Assembly: GCF_001077815.2 (NCBI RefSeq)
Contig: NZ_CP011310.1
Location: 744,001 to 808,000, forward strand
DNA from: Aurantiacibacter atlanticus
GTDB taxonomy: Bacteria > Pseudomonadota > Alphaproteobacteria > Sphingomonadales > Sphingomonadaceae
Direction of reading: 5' to 3'
Length of the DNA stretch: 64,000 nucleotides
Shown here: piece by piece, positions 26,919-35,298 of the stretch
How positions within the stretch are numbered: the first letter of the stretch is position 1
Layout of the letters: every line of letters starts with the position of its first letter
The notes under the pieces: model-generated
What the model was told of the DNA's origin: nothing
Database searches by the model: none
The model's input: the letters and a program-made list of their open reading frames with translations, nothing else
Program-made: the position numbers and the translations under genes

Positions 26919-27695
26919 ATGGATGGTCTGATCCTCGCTGCCGGCGAAGGCTCTCGCCTGCGTGCACTTGGCAATAGCAAACCGTTGGTCGAAGTAGGCG
27001 GCTGCCATCTTATCGAAATTGCAATGCGGCAATTAGCATCGGCGGGTGTGAACCGCGTGATCGTGGTTACGGGCCATGATGCGGTTACACTCGAAGCCAG
27101 ACTGCCCCTTTTCGCTGACCGGGCGGGTGTGGCTGTTGAAAGCGTCCGGCTGAAAGACTGGTCACGCCCTAATGGATATTCGGTGGTGGCAGGGGCGACG
27201 CGCATTTCAGGCGATTATCTGTTGGTCATGGCAGATCATATCCTATCTTCGGCAATCCTGTGCCAATTGGCCGATTGTCGTGGTAATAATAGCGGCACCA
27301 CGCTGGCCATTGATCGCCGTGTCGAGGATGAACTGATAGATCCCGACGATGCTACATGGGTCAGGATCGAGCAGGGCAATCATATTGTGGCAATCGGTAA
27401 GGCGCTGACCCAATATAATGCGGTCGATTGCGGGGCCTTTCTGGCCACGCCTGAACTTGCCCCGGCCATCAAGCAGGCCATTGCTTTGGGCAAGTCCGGG
27501 TCCTTGTCGGATGGCATGCAGCTTCTTGCTGATGCCGGGCGAGCCTATATTGCTGATATTGCGGGATCGTGGTGGATTGACGTCGACGATCCACGCGCTC
27601 ATGCCCTCGCCGAAGAATATGGACCTACACATATTCCGGCGATGCGGAAAGCAGCGCTGGTTGACGAAATAAAGGGCCGGGAAACTCCAGCGTAA
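26919..27695 (+). CDS. Inositol-1-phosphate cytidylyltransferase-like nucleotidyltransferase
   Basis: 258-residue nucleotidyltransferase. It has LILAAGEGSRL (residues 4-14), KPLVEVGG (21-28), NGYSVVAGA (85-93) and MADHI (104-108). Near residue 130 the run IDRRVEDELIDPDDATWVRI, then IGKALTQYNAVDCGAFL and SWWIDVDD, correspond by memory to the IPCT half of Archaeoglobus IPCT/DIPPS, where the same order occurs. It would make CDP-inositol from CTP and inositol-1-phosphate. A GGAGG lies 8 nt before the ATG. The gene starts 65 nt after ino1 and overlaps the next by 1 nt. A hexose-1-phosphate or choline-phosphate nucleotidyltransferase is the alternative. Confidence 0.78.
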   Translation: MDGLILAAGEGSRLRALGNSKPLVEVGGCHLIEIAMRQLASAGVNRVIVVTGHDAVTLEARLPLFADRAGVAVESVRLKDWSRPNGYSVVAGATRISGDYLLVMADHILSSAILCQLADCRGNNSGTTLAIDRRVEDELIDPDDATWVRIEQGNHIVAIGKALTQYNAVDCGAFLATPELAPAIKQAIALGKSGSLSDGMQLLADAGRAYIADIAGSWWIDVDDPRAHALAEEYGPTHIPAMRKAALVDEIKGRETPA

Positions 27696-28939
27696 TGGAG
27701 CAGGCGGCACGTCCTTTCCTGCTGGATGCAACGCGGCTCATTTCGCGCAGCTGGACAGGTCGACGTGCCACAGGCATCGACCGCGTCTGCTATGCCTATC
27801 TGGACCGTTTTCGTGAAAATGCACGCGCGGTTGTGCAGTTTGGCGGCGTGGTTCGCGCATTGGGCAATGACCATTCGGACATGTTGTTTGACCTGCTTGA
27901 TGGACCGGACAGCAATTTTCGCAAGCAGTTGAAGGCAGGCGCACCTGTCGCCCTGTTGGGCAGGGATCGCCCTCAGGACTTGTCCGGCGCGATCTATATC
28001 AATGCCAGCCATACCGATTTTGATCTTTCGGGCCATGCCCGCTGGGTGGAAACAAACGGTGTGCGACCGGTGTATTTCCTGCACGACCTCATCCCGATCA
28101 CTCACCCTGAAATTTGCCGACGCAAGGCGGTACGGCGCCATACAGGCCGTGTGCGCGCAGCCTTGAAGTGCGCAGCTGGGATTATCGTCAATTCGCGCTC
28201 TACGGCTGACGAACTCCGCCGTTTTGCAGGTGATAGTCGGCTGGAACTTCCCTCGGTCGTCGCTGCTCCGCTGGCAGGGGCGCAGTTGATGGATCCGAAC
28301 GCCATCCCGTCAGCAACAATGCAAGGCGCGCAGGCCTCCGGCCATGTCCGACCGTATTTCCTGTGCATCGGCACGATCGAACCGCGCAAGAATTACCTCA
28401 TGCTGCTGCGTGTCTGGGAGCGGCTGGTCGAGAAGAAAGGTAAGCTTGCTCCGCGACTGGTGATTGTTGGTCAATTGGGGCAGGATGCGCGCTTCGTGCG
28501 GAAAGTGCAGGACCAGATCGCCCGGCTCGGGGGACATGTCGAACTGGTGGCTGGGTGTGATGATGAACGACTTGGGCTATATGTGAAGCACGCCAATGCG
28601 CTGCTGATGCCAACCCTTGCCGAAGGGTTCGGTCTACCGCTGGTAGAGGCGCTGAATGCCGGGACGCCTGTCATAGCCAGCGATCTTCCTGCCTTGCGCG
28701 AGATGGGACAGAATATTCCACTTCACCTGCCGCCCGGAAATGTGGAGGTGTGGGAAAACGCAATCCTATCTTATGACAACCCCTTATCTGATCGGGTGCG
28801 GCAGATGACACTGCTGCCGGCGTATAAAGCGTATAGTTGGGATGATCATTTCAACGCGGTCGAGCCGTGGTTGTGGCAATTGCCCCAGCCACGATTGCAA
28901 CTGGCCGAAAGCCCCCGGCTCAGGCAGTTGCGCAGCTGA
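27695..28939 (+). CDS. GT4-family glycosyltransferase
   Basis: 414-residue GT-B enzyme. The N-terminal half includes DATRLISRSWTGRRATGIDR and the FLHDLIPITHPEICR motif of WbaZ/MtfB-like mannosyltransferases. The donor domain carries YFLCIGTIEPRKNYLMLLRVW and the EX7E motif in AEGFGLPLVEALNAG near residue 310. The start codon overlaps the stop of the cytidylyltransferase (TAATG), so the two are translationally coupled. This is the best hint that the nucleotide-activated product and a glycan assembly step belong together. Confidence 0.88.
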   Translation: MEQAARPFLLDATRLISRSWTGRRATGIDRVCYAYLDRFRENARAVVQFGGVVRALGNDHSDMLFDLLDGPDSNFRKQLKAGAPVALLGRDRPQDLSGAIYINASHTDFDLSGHARWVETNGVRPVYFLHDLIPITHPEICRRKAVRRHTGRVRAALKCAAGIIVNSRSTADELRRFAGDSRLELPSVVAAPLAGAQLMDPNAIPSATMQGAQASGHVRPYFLCIGTIEPRKNYLMLLRVWERLVEKKGKLAPRLVIVGQLGQDARFVRKVQDQIARLGGHVELVAGCDDERLGLYVKHANALLMPTLAEGFGLPLVEALNAGTPVIASDLPALREMGQNIPLHLPPGNVEVWENAILSYDNPLSDRVRQMTLLPAYKAYSWDDHFNAVEPWLWQLPQPRLQLAESPRLRQLRS

Positions 28940-28982
28940 GCCGGACTGGCTCCTCGTGTGAACATATTGTCCGATACGATGT

Positions 28983-30014
28983 TTAGCGTTGCACGCGGCC
29001 CGAACCATCGCCTGACATGAGCTTTTCGACTTCGGAAATACTGACGCGGTTGAAATCGCCCAGGATCGAGTGCTTCAGGCAGCTCGCCGCGACGGCAAAT
29101 TCAAGCGATTGCTGGCGATCTTGATAGGCATTGAGGCCGTAAATGAAGGCCGAAGCAAAGCTGTCTCCGCCGCCCACGCGATCAACGATATCGGTCATCT
29201 CGTAGTGACGTGAAAGCTTGAACCCGGCATCCCTGTCACGCAGACAGGCTGACCAGCCATTGCGATCGGCGCTGTGGCTTTCACGCAGGGTGATGCCAAT
29301 GGTCTGCATGTCGGGATAAATTTGCAGCACCTTTTCCGACAATGCTTCATACTTCCTGGTGTCGAGCTCGCCCGATTCCACGTCAACATCGACCGAGATG
29401 TCGAGCGATTTCTGGCAATCTTCCTCATTGGCGATACCAACATCGACATGGCGGACCAGTTCGCGCATCACCTCTGGCGCTGTCTTGCCGTATTTCCACA
29501 ATTTGCCACGATAGTTGAAATCGCATGAAACGGTGACGCCCGCCTTCTTGGCGGCGGCGAGACATTCAAGGCTGAGATCGGCCGCAGACTGGCTGAGGGC
29601 AGGGGTAATGCCGGTTATATGCAGCCAGTGAACGCCTTCGAAGATCGCTGCCCAGTCAAAATCGCCCGGAGCCGCTTCGCAGATAGATGAATGGGCACGA
29701 TCATAGACGACCTTGGAAGGGCGCTGGTTGGCCCCTGCTTCAAGGTAATAGATGCCGACGCGATCACCCGAACGGCGCACGTGCGAGGTATCGACACCGA
29801 AGCTGCGCAATTCGCGGATCGCCGCTTCGCCGATGTCGTTATCAGGCAGGGCGCTGATGAAGCCTGCATCGCAGCCGTAATTGCTTAATGCGACGGCGAC
29901 ATTGGCTTCCCCTCCACCAAATGTTGCCTCGAACGCAGGGGATTGAAAAAACCTTTCATGCCCGGGCGTCTTCAGGCGGAGCATGATCTCGCCAAAGGTT
30001 AGATACTTTGCCAT
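28983..30014 (-). CDS. kdgK: 2-Dehydro-3-deoxygluconate kinase (PfkB family)
   Basis: Phosphorylates KDG to KDPG, the penultimate step of alginate-monomer catabolism. 343 residues of PfkB-family kinase. The N-terminal [15 protein letters not shown] (33-47) and the C-terminal [13 protein letters not shown] (278-290), with the catalytic Asp284, are diagnostic; GGGD replaces the more usual GAGD, as in other KdgK proteins. It is the last gene of the minus-strand alginate operon, 9 nt after eda. Confidence 0.94.
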   Translation of the reverse strand: MAKYLTFGEIMLRLKTPGHERFFQSPAFEATFGGGEANVAVALSNYGCDAGFISALPDNDIGEAAIRELRSFGVDTSHVRRSGDRVGIYYLEAGANQRPSKVVYDRAHSSICEAAPGDFDWAAIFEGVHWLHITGITPALSQSAADLSLECLAAAKKAGVTVSCDFNYRGKLWKYGKTAPEVMRELVRHVDVGIANEEDCQKSLDISVDVDVESGELDTRKYEALSEKVLQIYPDMQTIGITLRESHSADRNGWSACLRDRDAGFKLSRHYEMTDIVDRVGGGDSFASAFIYGLNAYQDRQQSLEFAVAASCLKHSILGDFNRVSISEVEKLMSGDGSGRVQR

Positions 30015-30023
30015 CTCGTAATT

Positions 30024-30671
30024 CTACTTCCTGGATCTGGTAGCTATCTCGACCGCCTCTTGGGCAAGACGGGTGATCGACGAGTAATCGCCGGCGGCGA
30101 TGGCATCGGCGGGTGTCAGCCAGCTGCCGCCACAGGCAATGACCTGCGGCAAAGCCAGATATTCCGAGAGGTTGGCGGCAGAAATGCCGCCAGTCGGCAT
30201 GAAGTGCATCTTGCGAAAAACCGAACCCAAAGCCTTGAGCATGGGCGTGCCGCCTGCTAGGCTGGCGGGAAAGAACTTGACCGTTTCAAGCCCAAGGCAA
30301 TGCGCGCGTTGCACTTCGCCTGCCGTCATCGTGCCGCCATAGAACGGCACTTTGCGATCAATGCATAACTGCGCGACATCGTCCACCAGACCAGGTGACA
30401 CGATAAATTGCGCACCCTTGCCCAATACGGCGGAGGCCTGATCCACCGTGAGGACAGTGCCTGCCCCCACGATAACATCATCCACGCTACGCACGATTTG
30501 TGCCATGCATTCCACAGCGCTATCGGTACGCAGCACGCATTCGAGAACGCTCAGGCCACCGGCTTTGAGAGCCTCTGCCGTCTTAACTGCAACATCGGGA
30601 TCATCCGCCTGTATCAGCGGAACCACCGGCGCCTGGGCCAGTCTGGCCTCTATCTTTTGTTGGATAGCCAT
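30024..30671 (-). CDS. eda: KDPG aldolase
   Basis: Splits 2-keto-3-deoxy-6-phosphogluconate into pyruvate and glyceraldehyde-3-phosphate. The 215-residue class I aldolase has the Schiff-base Lys132 in ETVKFFPAS and the general acid/base region VLECVLRTDSAVE (43-55, with the phosphate-binding Arg). GGISAANLSEYLALP near the C-terminus forms the phosphate pocket. It lies 3 nt after the reductase gene and 9 nt before kdgK, closing the uronate pathway. Confidence 0.93.
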   Translation of the reverse strand: MAIQQKIEARLAQAPVVPLIQADDPDVAVKTAEALKAGGLSVLECVLRTDSAVECMAQIVRSVDDVIVGAGTVLTVDQASAVLGKGAQFIVSPGLVDDVAQLCIDRKVPFYGGTMTAGEVQRAHCLGLETVKFFPASLAGGTPMLKALGSVFRKMHFMPTGGISAANLSEYLALPQVIACGGSWLTPADAIAAGDYSSITRLAQEAVEIATRSRK

Positions 30672-30674
30672 CGA

Positions 30675-31433
30675 TCAGGAATACAGCGTGCCGCCGTTGA
30701 TATCGATATTCGTACCCGTGATGAATGATGCTCCATCCGAAGCAAGATAGACCACCGCATCGCCGATTTCCTCTGCACGGCCTTGTCGGCGCAGCGGCGT
30801 TGCAGCGGCCACGGCTTCGCGCACGGCATCCTTGGTGAAAGTGTCGTGGAAAGTCGTTGCGATCATGCCAGGGCACAGCGAATTGACGCGGATACCCTTG
30901 GGGCCGAGTTCCTTGGCCATGGCACGGGTGAAGGTGATAACCGCACCCTTAGACGTGGCATAGGCTGCTGCGCCCGGACCACCGCCATCACGGCCCGCCT
31001 GCGAAGCGAGGTTCACGATTGCGCTGCCTTCACGCATCAGCGGTACAACTGCCTGCGTCGCGAGGAAGGTCGAAGTGGCATTCAACTGCATGACCCGATT
31101 GAAGAAATCTTCGTCCATTTCAGCCAGCGCCTTGCGCGCGACAAGACCGCCAGCAACATTGACCAGAATATCGACATGCTCACCAAAGGCTTCGCGCGTC
31201 GCATCAACCAAGGCGATGACATCGGCCTGCTTGGTCATATCGCCGCGAACCTTGATTGCCTTGCCGCTGCCGGCAGCTTTGATCTGGGCCAGCGTTTCGT
31301 CAGCGTCGGATTCACTATTGTAGTAATTGACGGCGACATTGGCGCCTTCTTTGGCGAGGCTCACAGATATGGCTCTGCCGATGTCACGGCTGCCGCCTGT
31401 TACAATTGCGACCTTGCCTTGCAGCTTGCTCAT
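30675..31433 (-). CDS. Short-chain dehydrogenase, probable DEH reductase
   Basis: Probably reduces 4-deoxy-L-erythro-5-hexoseulose uronate (DEH) to KDG with NAD(P)H, as the alginate reductases of Sphingomonas A1 and marine bacteria do. The 252-residue classical SDR has catalytic Ser144, Tyr158 and Lys162 (YATSK). The cofactor loop reads TGGSRDIG (12-19), with Asp17 where the family consensus TGxxxGxG has Gly. The C-terminal SFITGTNIDINGGTLYS is normal for a classical SDR. Substrate is inferred from position between the uronate importer and eda. Confidence 0.86.
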   Translation of the reverse strand: MSKLQGKVAIVTGGSRDIGRAISVSLAKEGANVAVNYYNSESDADETLAQIKAAGSGKAIKVRGDMTKQADVIALVDATREAFGEHVDILVNVAGGLVARKALAEMDEDFFNRVMQLNATSTFLATQAVVPLMREGSAIVNLASQAGRDGGGPGAAAYATSKGAVITFTRAMAKELGPKGIRVNSLCPGMIATTFHDTFTKDAVREAVAAATPLRRQGRAEEIGDAVVYLASDGASFITGTNIDINGGTLYS

Positions 31434-31469
31434 GTTTGTCCCTTTCTGAGGATCGAGTGTAGGAGTTGA

Positions 31470-32744
31470 TTAGGTGGTTTTTGGTTTCAGCGGCCTGATG
31501 TTGGGGCACAGGATCAGAACCGACAGCACGGTGGCAATTGCCAGGCCCGCGCCAACGGCAAATGCCGGTGCGTAGGAATTTACCGTGATAAACGGGATGA
31601 GGAAGTTCAGCCCAACAACCGCCAGTTTAGCAGCCGTGCCGGCAAAACCCGCCAGCGTGCCGACTGATCTTCCGCTGTAGAAATCGCTCGGCAAGGTTTG
31701 GATATTACCGATTGCGGTCTGAAACCCGAAGAGGATGACAGCCATTAGCAACACGGCGTAGATCGGTGTTGCTGCCTGCGTCGTCGCCAGAAGCGATACA
31801 AGCATGATGATGCCGCCCAGCGAAATCACCGTCTTGCGGGTGCGATTGACGGTCCAGCCTGCGGCAATGCGGTTTTGCGCCAGCAGGCCGCCAAACCAGG
31901 CGCCGACCATGGCCCCGGCATAGGGGACCCATGAATAGAGGGCGATTTCCTCCACGCCGAAACCATATGTTTCGTAAAGATAGAGAGGGAGCCAGCCAAC
32001 GAAGAGCCACCAGATGGGATCGATAAAGAAGGACGCCATGATAACGCCCCAGCTTTCCTTGCGCGACAGGATTTCGCCCGTGGTCGGAGCATAATCCGCT
32101 ACTTCGTCGACATCCTTGTTGCGCTGTCCGGTGAGAATGAACTGGCGCTCTTCTTCGCTGATCCAAGGATGTGCTTCGGGACCGCTTTTGTAAACAATGA
32201 GCCAGGGCACCAGCCACAGGAAGCCGAGCACACCGATCAGGATAAAGGTGATCTGCCAGCTATCGAACAAGGCGAAGAAAATGCCCACCACCGGCGCGCC
32301 GATGATACCGCCGATTGCAGCGCCGGAGTTGAAGATACCTTGCGCAAAGGCGCGCTCATTGATCGGAAACCACTCGGCATTGGCCTTGGTGGCGCCGGGC
32401 CAGTTGCCCGCTTCTGCCACGCCCAGCAGAGCGCGGAAGACGGAGAAGCTGAGTATACCGGCAGCCACGGCATGGAGAACCGTAGCGATCGACCAGCCGA
32501 CGATCGACAGGACAAAGCCCAGCCTGGTTCCGATCCAGTCGAAGACCTTGCCGAAGATCGACTGGCCAAAGGCATAGGCAAAGGTAAAAACATTGATGAT
32601 GATCGCGTAATCTGTCTTGGTGAGGCCGAGATCTTCTGAAATTTCGGGCCACAGCACGGCTAGCGCATTGCGATCTATGTAATTGATGATCGTTGCGAGC
32701 GCGACCAGCGCGACGATCCAGAAACGCAGACGGTTTTTCATCAT
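31470..32744 (-). CDS. MFS hexuronate transporter (ExuT-like)
   Basis: 424-residue transporter of the anion:cation symporter branch with twelve predicted membrane segments. It should bring unsaturated uronate monomers from the periplasm to the cytoplasm. The start is the ATG at 32744, whose ATGA overlaps the kdgF stop; GGAGGAG lies just upstream. The longer frame to 33059 is a shadow of kdgF and PL17. Motifs include INYIDRNALAVLWPEI in the first helix, FGKVFDWIGTRLGF in loop 2-3 and ARNWPGATKANAEWF-type residues (AEAGNWPGATKANAEWFP) typical of ExuT/GudP relatives. Confidence 0.9.
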   Translation of the reverse strand: MMKNRLRFWIVALVALATIINYIDRNALAVLWPEISEDLGLTKTDYAIIINVFTFAYAFGQSIFGKVFDWIGTRLGFVLSIVGWSIATVLHAVAAGILSFSVFRALLGVAEAGNWPGATKANAEWFPINERAFAQGIFNSGAAIGGIIGAPVVGIFFALFDSWQITFILIGVLGFLWLVPWLIVYKSGPEAHPWISEEERQFILTGQRNKDVDEVADYAPTTGEILSRKESWGVIMASFFIDPIWWLFVGWLPLYLYETYGFGVEEIALYSWVPYAGAMVGAWFGGLLAQNRIAAGWTVNRTRKTVISLGGIIMLVSLLATTQAATPIYAVLLMAVILFGFQTAIGNIQTLPSDFYSGRSVGTLAGFAGTAAKLAVVGLNFLIPFITVNSYAPAFAVGAGLAIATVLSVLILCPNIRPLKPKTT

Positions 32745-33115
32745 TTTGCTCCTCCATCCGGCAGAAAGTCTTCGCGCATAGGCGTGAATATGTCGCTGAT
32801 TACGCCTGCTTCGATGCAGGTCATGCCATGCTGCAGTCCGGCAGCGATGAACCAGCTGCAACCCGGGCCCATCTCTCGCTCTTCTCCGTCGATGAGGACG
32901 AGGAAGCGCCCCTTTTCGATAAAGGTTATCTGGCTGTGCGGATGCGCGTGGACAGAGCCTGCTACACCTGCGTCGAACCACAAACGGCACAGCATCAATT
33001 GCGGGCCATAGGCGAGGATCTGGCGCTTGATGCCCGGCTCCAGCGTTTCCATCGCACAATTATCAGCGGTGAAGAAGCGTCGTGCGGGTTCTGCCAGCTG
33101 GCTGCTAGCTGTCAT
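32741..33115 (-). CDS. kdgF: KdgF-like cupin, unsaturated uronate linearising enzyme
   Basis: 124-residue single-domain cupin. KdgF catalyses ring opening of 4,5-unsaturated uronates to DEH. Metal-binding residues are visible in VHAHPHSQITFIEKGRF (two His, Gln and later Glu positions near 57-70) and in GLQHGMTC near residue 94. It overlaps PL17 by 4 nt upstream and the transporter by 4 nt downstream, the usual place of KdgF in alginate loci. Confidence 0.9.
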   Translation of the reverse strand: MTASSQLAEPARRFFTADNCAMETLEPGIKRQILAYGPQLMLCRLWFDAGVAGSVHAHPHSQITFIEKGRFLVLIDGEEREMGPGCSWFIAAGLQHGMTCIEAGVISDIFTPMREDFLPDGGAK

Positions 33116-35298
33116 TCGCTCGCTCCACCAAGGTCCAGCAGGGCAAGCTTGCCAGTCCAGCGTATTTCACGTCCGTCAATCATTAGCGAATGGGGAGATC
33201 CATCCGCCGATTCAGGTGAAACGGCCACGGCAAATTGGTGACCATCTAGAAGGGTGACGATCACCGCTTCATGCGTTCCATCAGCGCCATGCTGCAGATT
33301 TGCGATCCTGCTGCGGCTGGCGACTGTTTGTTCCGTTGCCCCGTCAAACAGGCCATGCGGTTCCAGGACAGAGGCAAAGCGCACGCCGCCAGTACCCTCT
33401 CGGCGCAGAATGGCAAGCGGTTCGCGCCGCAGGTTGAAGGATGGATCGCTAGCGCCGGTCTCACCCAGAATGATCTCGGTCTGACCATCGGTTGCAAAGC
33501 GATAGGTGTAAAAGCGATTATCAAACAGCCAGGTCAGAAAGCCTTCGCCAGGCTGCGGTCGAGCGCGGGCATCGACCCATATGTGCTGATAACCCTCATC
33601 CTCGCCAAGCACAGGGCGCGCTTGCGTGTAGGAAGTGGATTCGAAGCCGGTTTCCATCAGATGGCCGGTGTAATGTACCGGCAGATCATATTGATGTGAC
33701 GCGGCAGCATCCGCCGACATGAAATCCACTACAATCGGAAATTGCAGGCCGGGGATTTCAGCCATGACCAATGTGCGGCGCATGGTCGTATCGGCATAGG
33801 CCCCTGCGATCAGGGCGGAGCTTGCCTGCAGGCCGGGTGTGTCGCTGAACATGACCTGCCTTGGCGCGATCTGTTCGGCAATATCGACATCACCGCCGAA
33901 ATGGCTTGTCTCGTCCAGAGCCAGCGTGTTGTGAGCGATGGTCTGCTTGGCCCAGCTTTCATTTTCGGGAAGGTAACGACCGCCTGCCTTGGCCTCGATG
34001 TTGAGAAAGCGGGCCGCGCCATAATCGCGCAGGATTTCATGACCATTGGCATAAAGCTGCCAGGTGAGCTTGTCGAAATGGCCGTGGCCCATGCCTTGCG
34101 AAGTGTTCTTGGCCACCAGGGCCATGTGGCCCGGCTGTGCTCCGCTGCGCAATATGGCAACTGCACCCTGATCGCCCTCCGGACCGTCACTCAGCAATAA
34201 TGAGCGGAACGGGAATTCCTCGGCTTCACCCGCAGCAAGCGCGCGTGATAGTTCAAGGCCTTCGGGAGAGATGACGGTGCGGCCCTGCCAGCGGGCAATA
34301 TCGAGAAGTGTCGGATCACCGGTTATCGCATAACCGATGGCGACGCCCTGATAGAGTTCCTCGGTGCGCAGGCTCTTGTCCTTCAGCGCATCATTAAAGG
34401 GGAAAAACCGCCCATCATAAGTCTGCTGGATGGTCGACAAAAGCGCTTTGCGCAAAATGCCATCACGATGGCCAAAGATATCACGCTCGGGCTCGTTACG
34501 GGCGATGGCGCCTGCAAAAACCATGAAGGGCATCAGTGCGTATCGCTGATAATAGGGGCCTTCGGTGTAATAACCATCTGGCGAGAAAAGCAATTCTGTC
34601 TGACGCAGGAAGCCGGTGGCTCCATCACGGTTGGAACCCATGAGGGCGCGCTCCACCAGATCATCGTCCCCCAGCACATAACCTGTCATGCCAACGCCGG
34701 CAGTCGCCCAGGTGGCGTGATTATGGATGAGGTTGAAGGTGCGCGATGAATCTACCGACAGGAAGTGCGCGGCGCGGCGGAATACCTCGGTATCGATCCG
34801 TTCGCGCGTTGCTGCATCCAGCGTATCGCGGATCTGTTCATATCCCTGAACGGAATTGACCAGCCACACCGCATCATTGAGCACCTGCCAGAACAGCCGG
34901 CCAGAGTTCTGATTACTGCGTGCCGGGTGATCGCCCAGAGTGGGGTAGAGATCGGCATATTCCAGCAGCATGTCGCGCACGAAATCGGCATATTTCTGCT
35001 CACCCGTCAGACGATAAAGGTGGCCGCCCAGATACATTGCGCGATAATTGCGCTTGTGCTGTTCATGGGTGTAGCCGCCGCCCTGATCGACAGGTTCAGG
35101 CACATTGATCCCGGCTTCCATCATCTCTTCGACAAACTGGACAGAACGCGCCATTTCCTCTGCAAAGAAGGGTGGGTATTCAGCCTGTGCCTGCATGGAG
35201 TTTTCGGCTCCGGCGCTTTCATTAATTGGATTGGCGAGGGCTGGCTGTGTGGCTGTCAACGCGGATGCGGACAGCATCATGGCTGCAAGGCGGATCAC
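33112..35298 (-). CDS. PL17 exo-oligoalginate lyase (heparinase II/III-like)
   Basis: 728-residue periplasmic enzyme that releases unsaturated uronate monomers from alginate oligomers by beta-elimination. A signal peptide ends around residue 22 (ATQPALA). The N-terminal alpha-barrel domain (about 40-370) has NHATW (193-197) and DGYYTEGPYYQRYA (241-254), which match the catalytic His and Tyr region of Alg17C. The C-terminal beta-sandwich (heparinase II/III) contains GHGHFDKLTWQLYANGHEIL and RYLPENESWAKQTIAHNT. 4 nt overlaps link it to PL6 upstream and kdgF downstream. Confidence 0.94.
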   Translation of the reverse strand: MIRLAAMMLSASALTATQPALANPINESAGAENSMQAQAEYPPFFAEEMARSVQFVEEMMEAGINVPEPVDQGGGYTHEQHKRNYRAMYLGGHLYRLTGEQKYADFVRDMLLEYADLYPTLGDHPARSNQNSGRLFWQVLNDAVWLVNSVQGYEQIRDTLDAATRERIDTEVFRRAAHFLSVDSSRTFNLIHNHATWATAGVGMTGYVLGDDDLVERALMGSNRDGATGFLRQTELLFSPDGYYTEGPYYQRYALMPFMVFAGAIARNEPERDIFGHRDGILRKALLSTIQQTYDGRFFPFNDALKDKSLRTEELYQGVAIGYAITGDPTLLDIARWQGRTVISPEGLELSRALAAGEAEEFPFRSLLLSDGPEGDQGAVAILRSGAQPGHMALVAKNTSQGMGHGHFDKLTWQLYANGHEILRDYGAARFLNIEAKAGGRYLPENESWAKQTIAHNTLALDETSHFGGDVDIAEQIAPRQVMFSDTPGLQASSALIAGAYADTTMRRTLVMAEIPGLQFPIVVDFMSADAAASHQYDLPVHYTGHLMETGFESTSYTQARPVLGEDEGYQHIWVDARARPQPGEGFLTWLFDNRFYTYRFATDGQTEIILGETGASDPSFNLRREPLAILRREGTGGVRFASVLEPHGLFDGATEQTVASRSRIANLQHGADGTHEAVIVTLLDGHQFAVAVSPESADGSPHSLMIDGREIRWTGKLALLDLGGASE

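Noticed and set aside
31470..33059. Longer start for the uronate transporter
   Set aside because: The extra 105 codons are shadow of kdgF and PL17; a strong ribosome site and ATGA overlap mark 32744.
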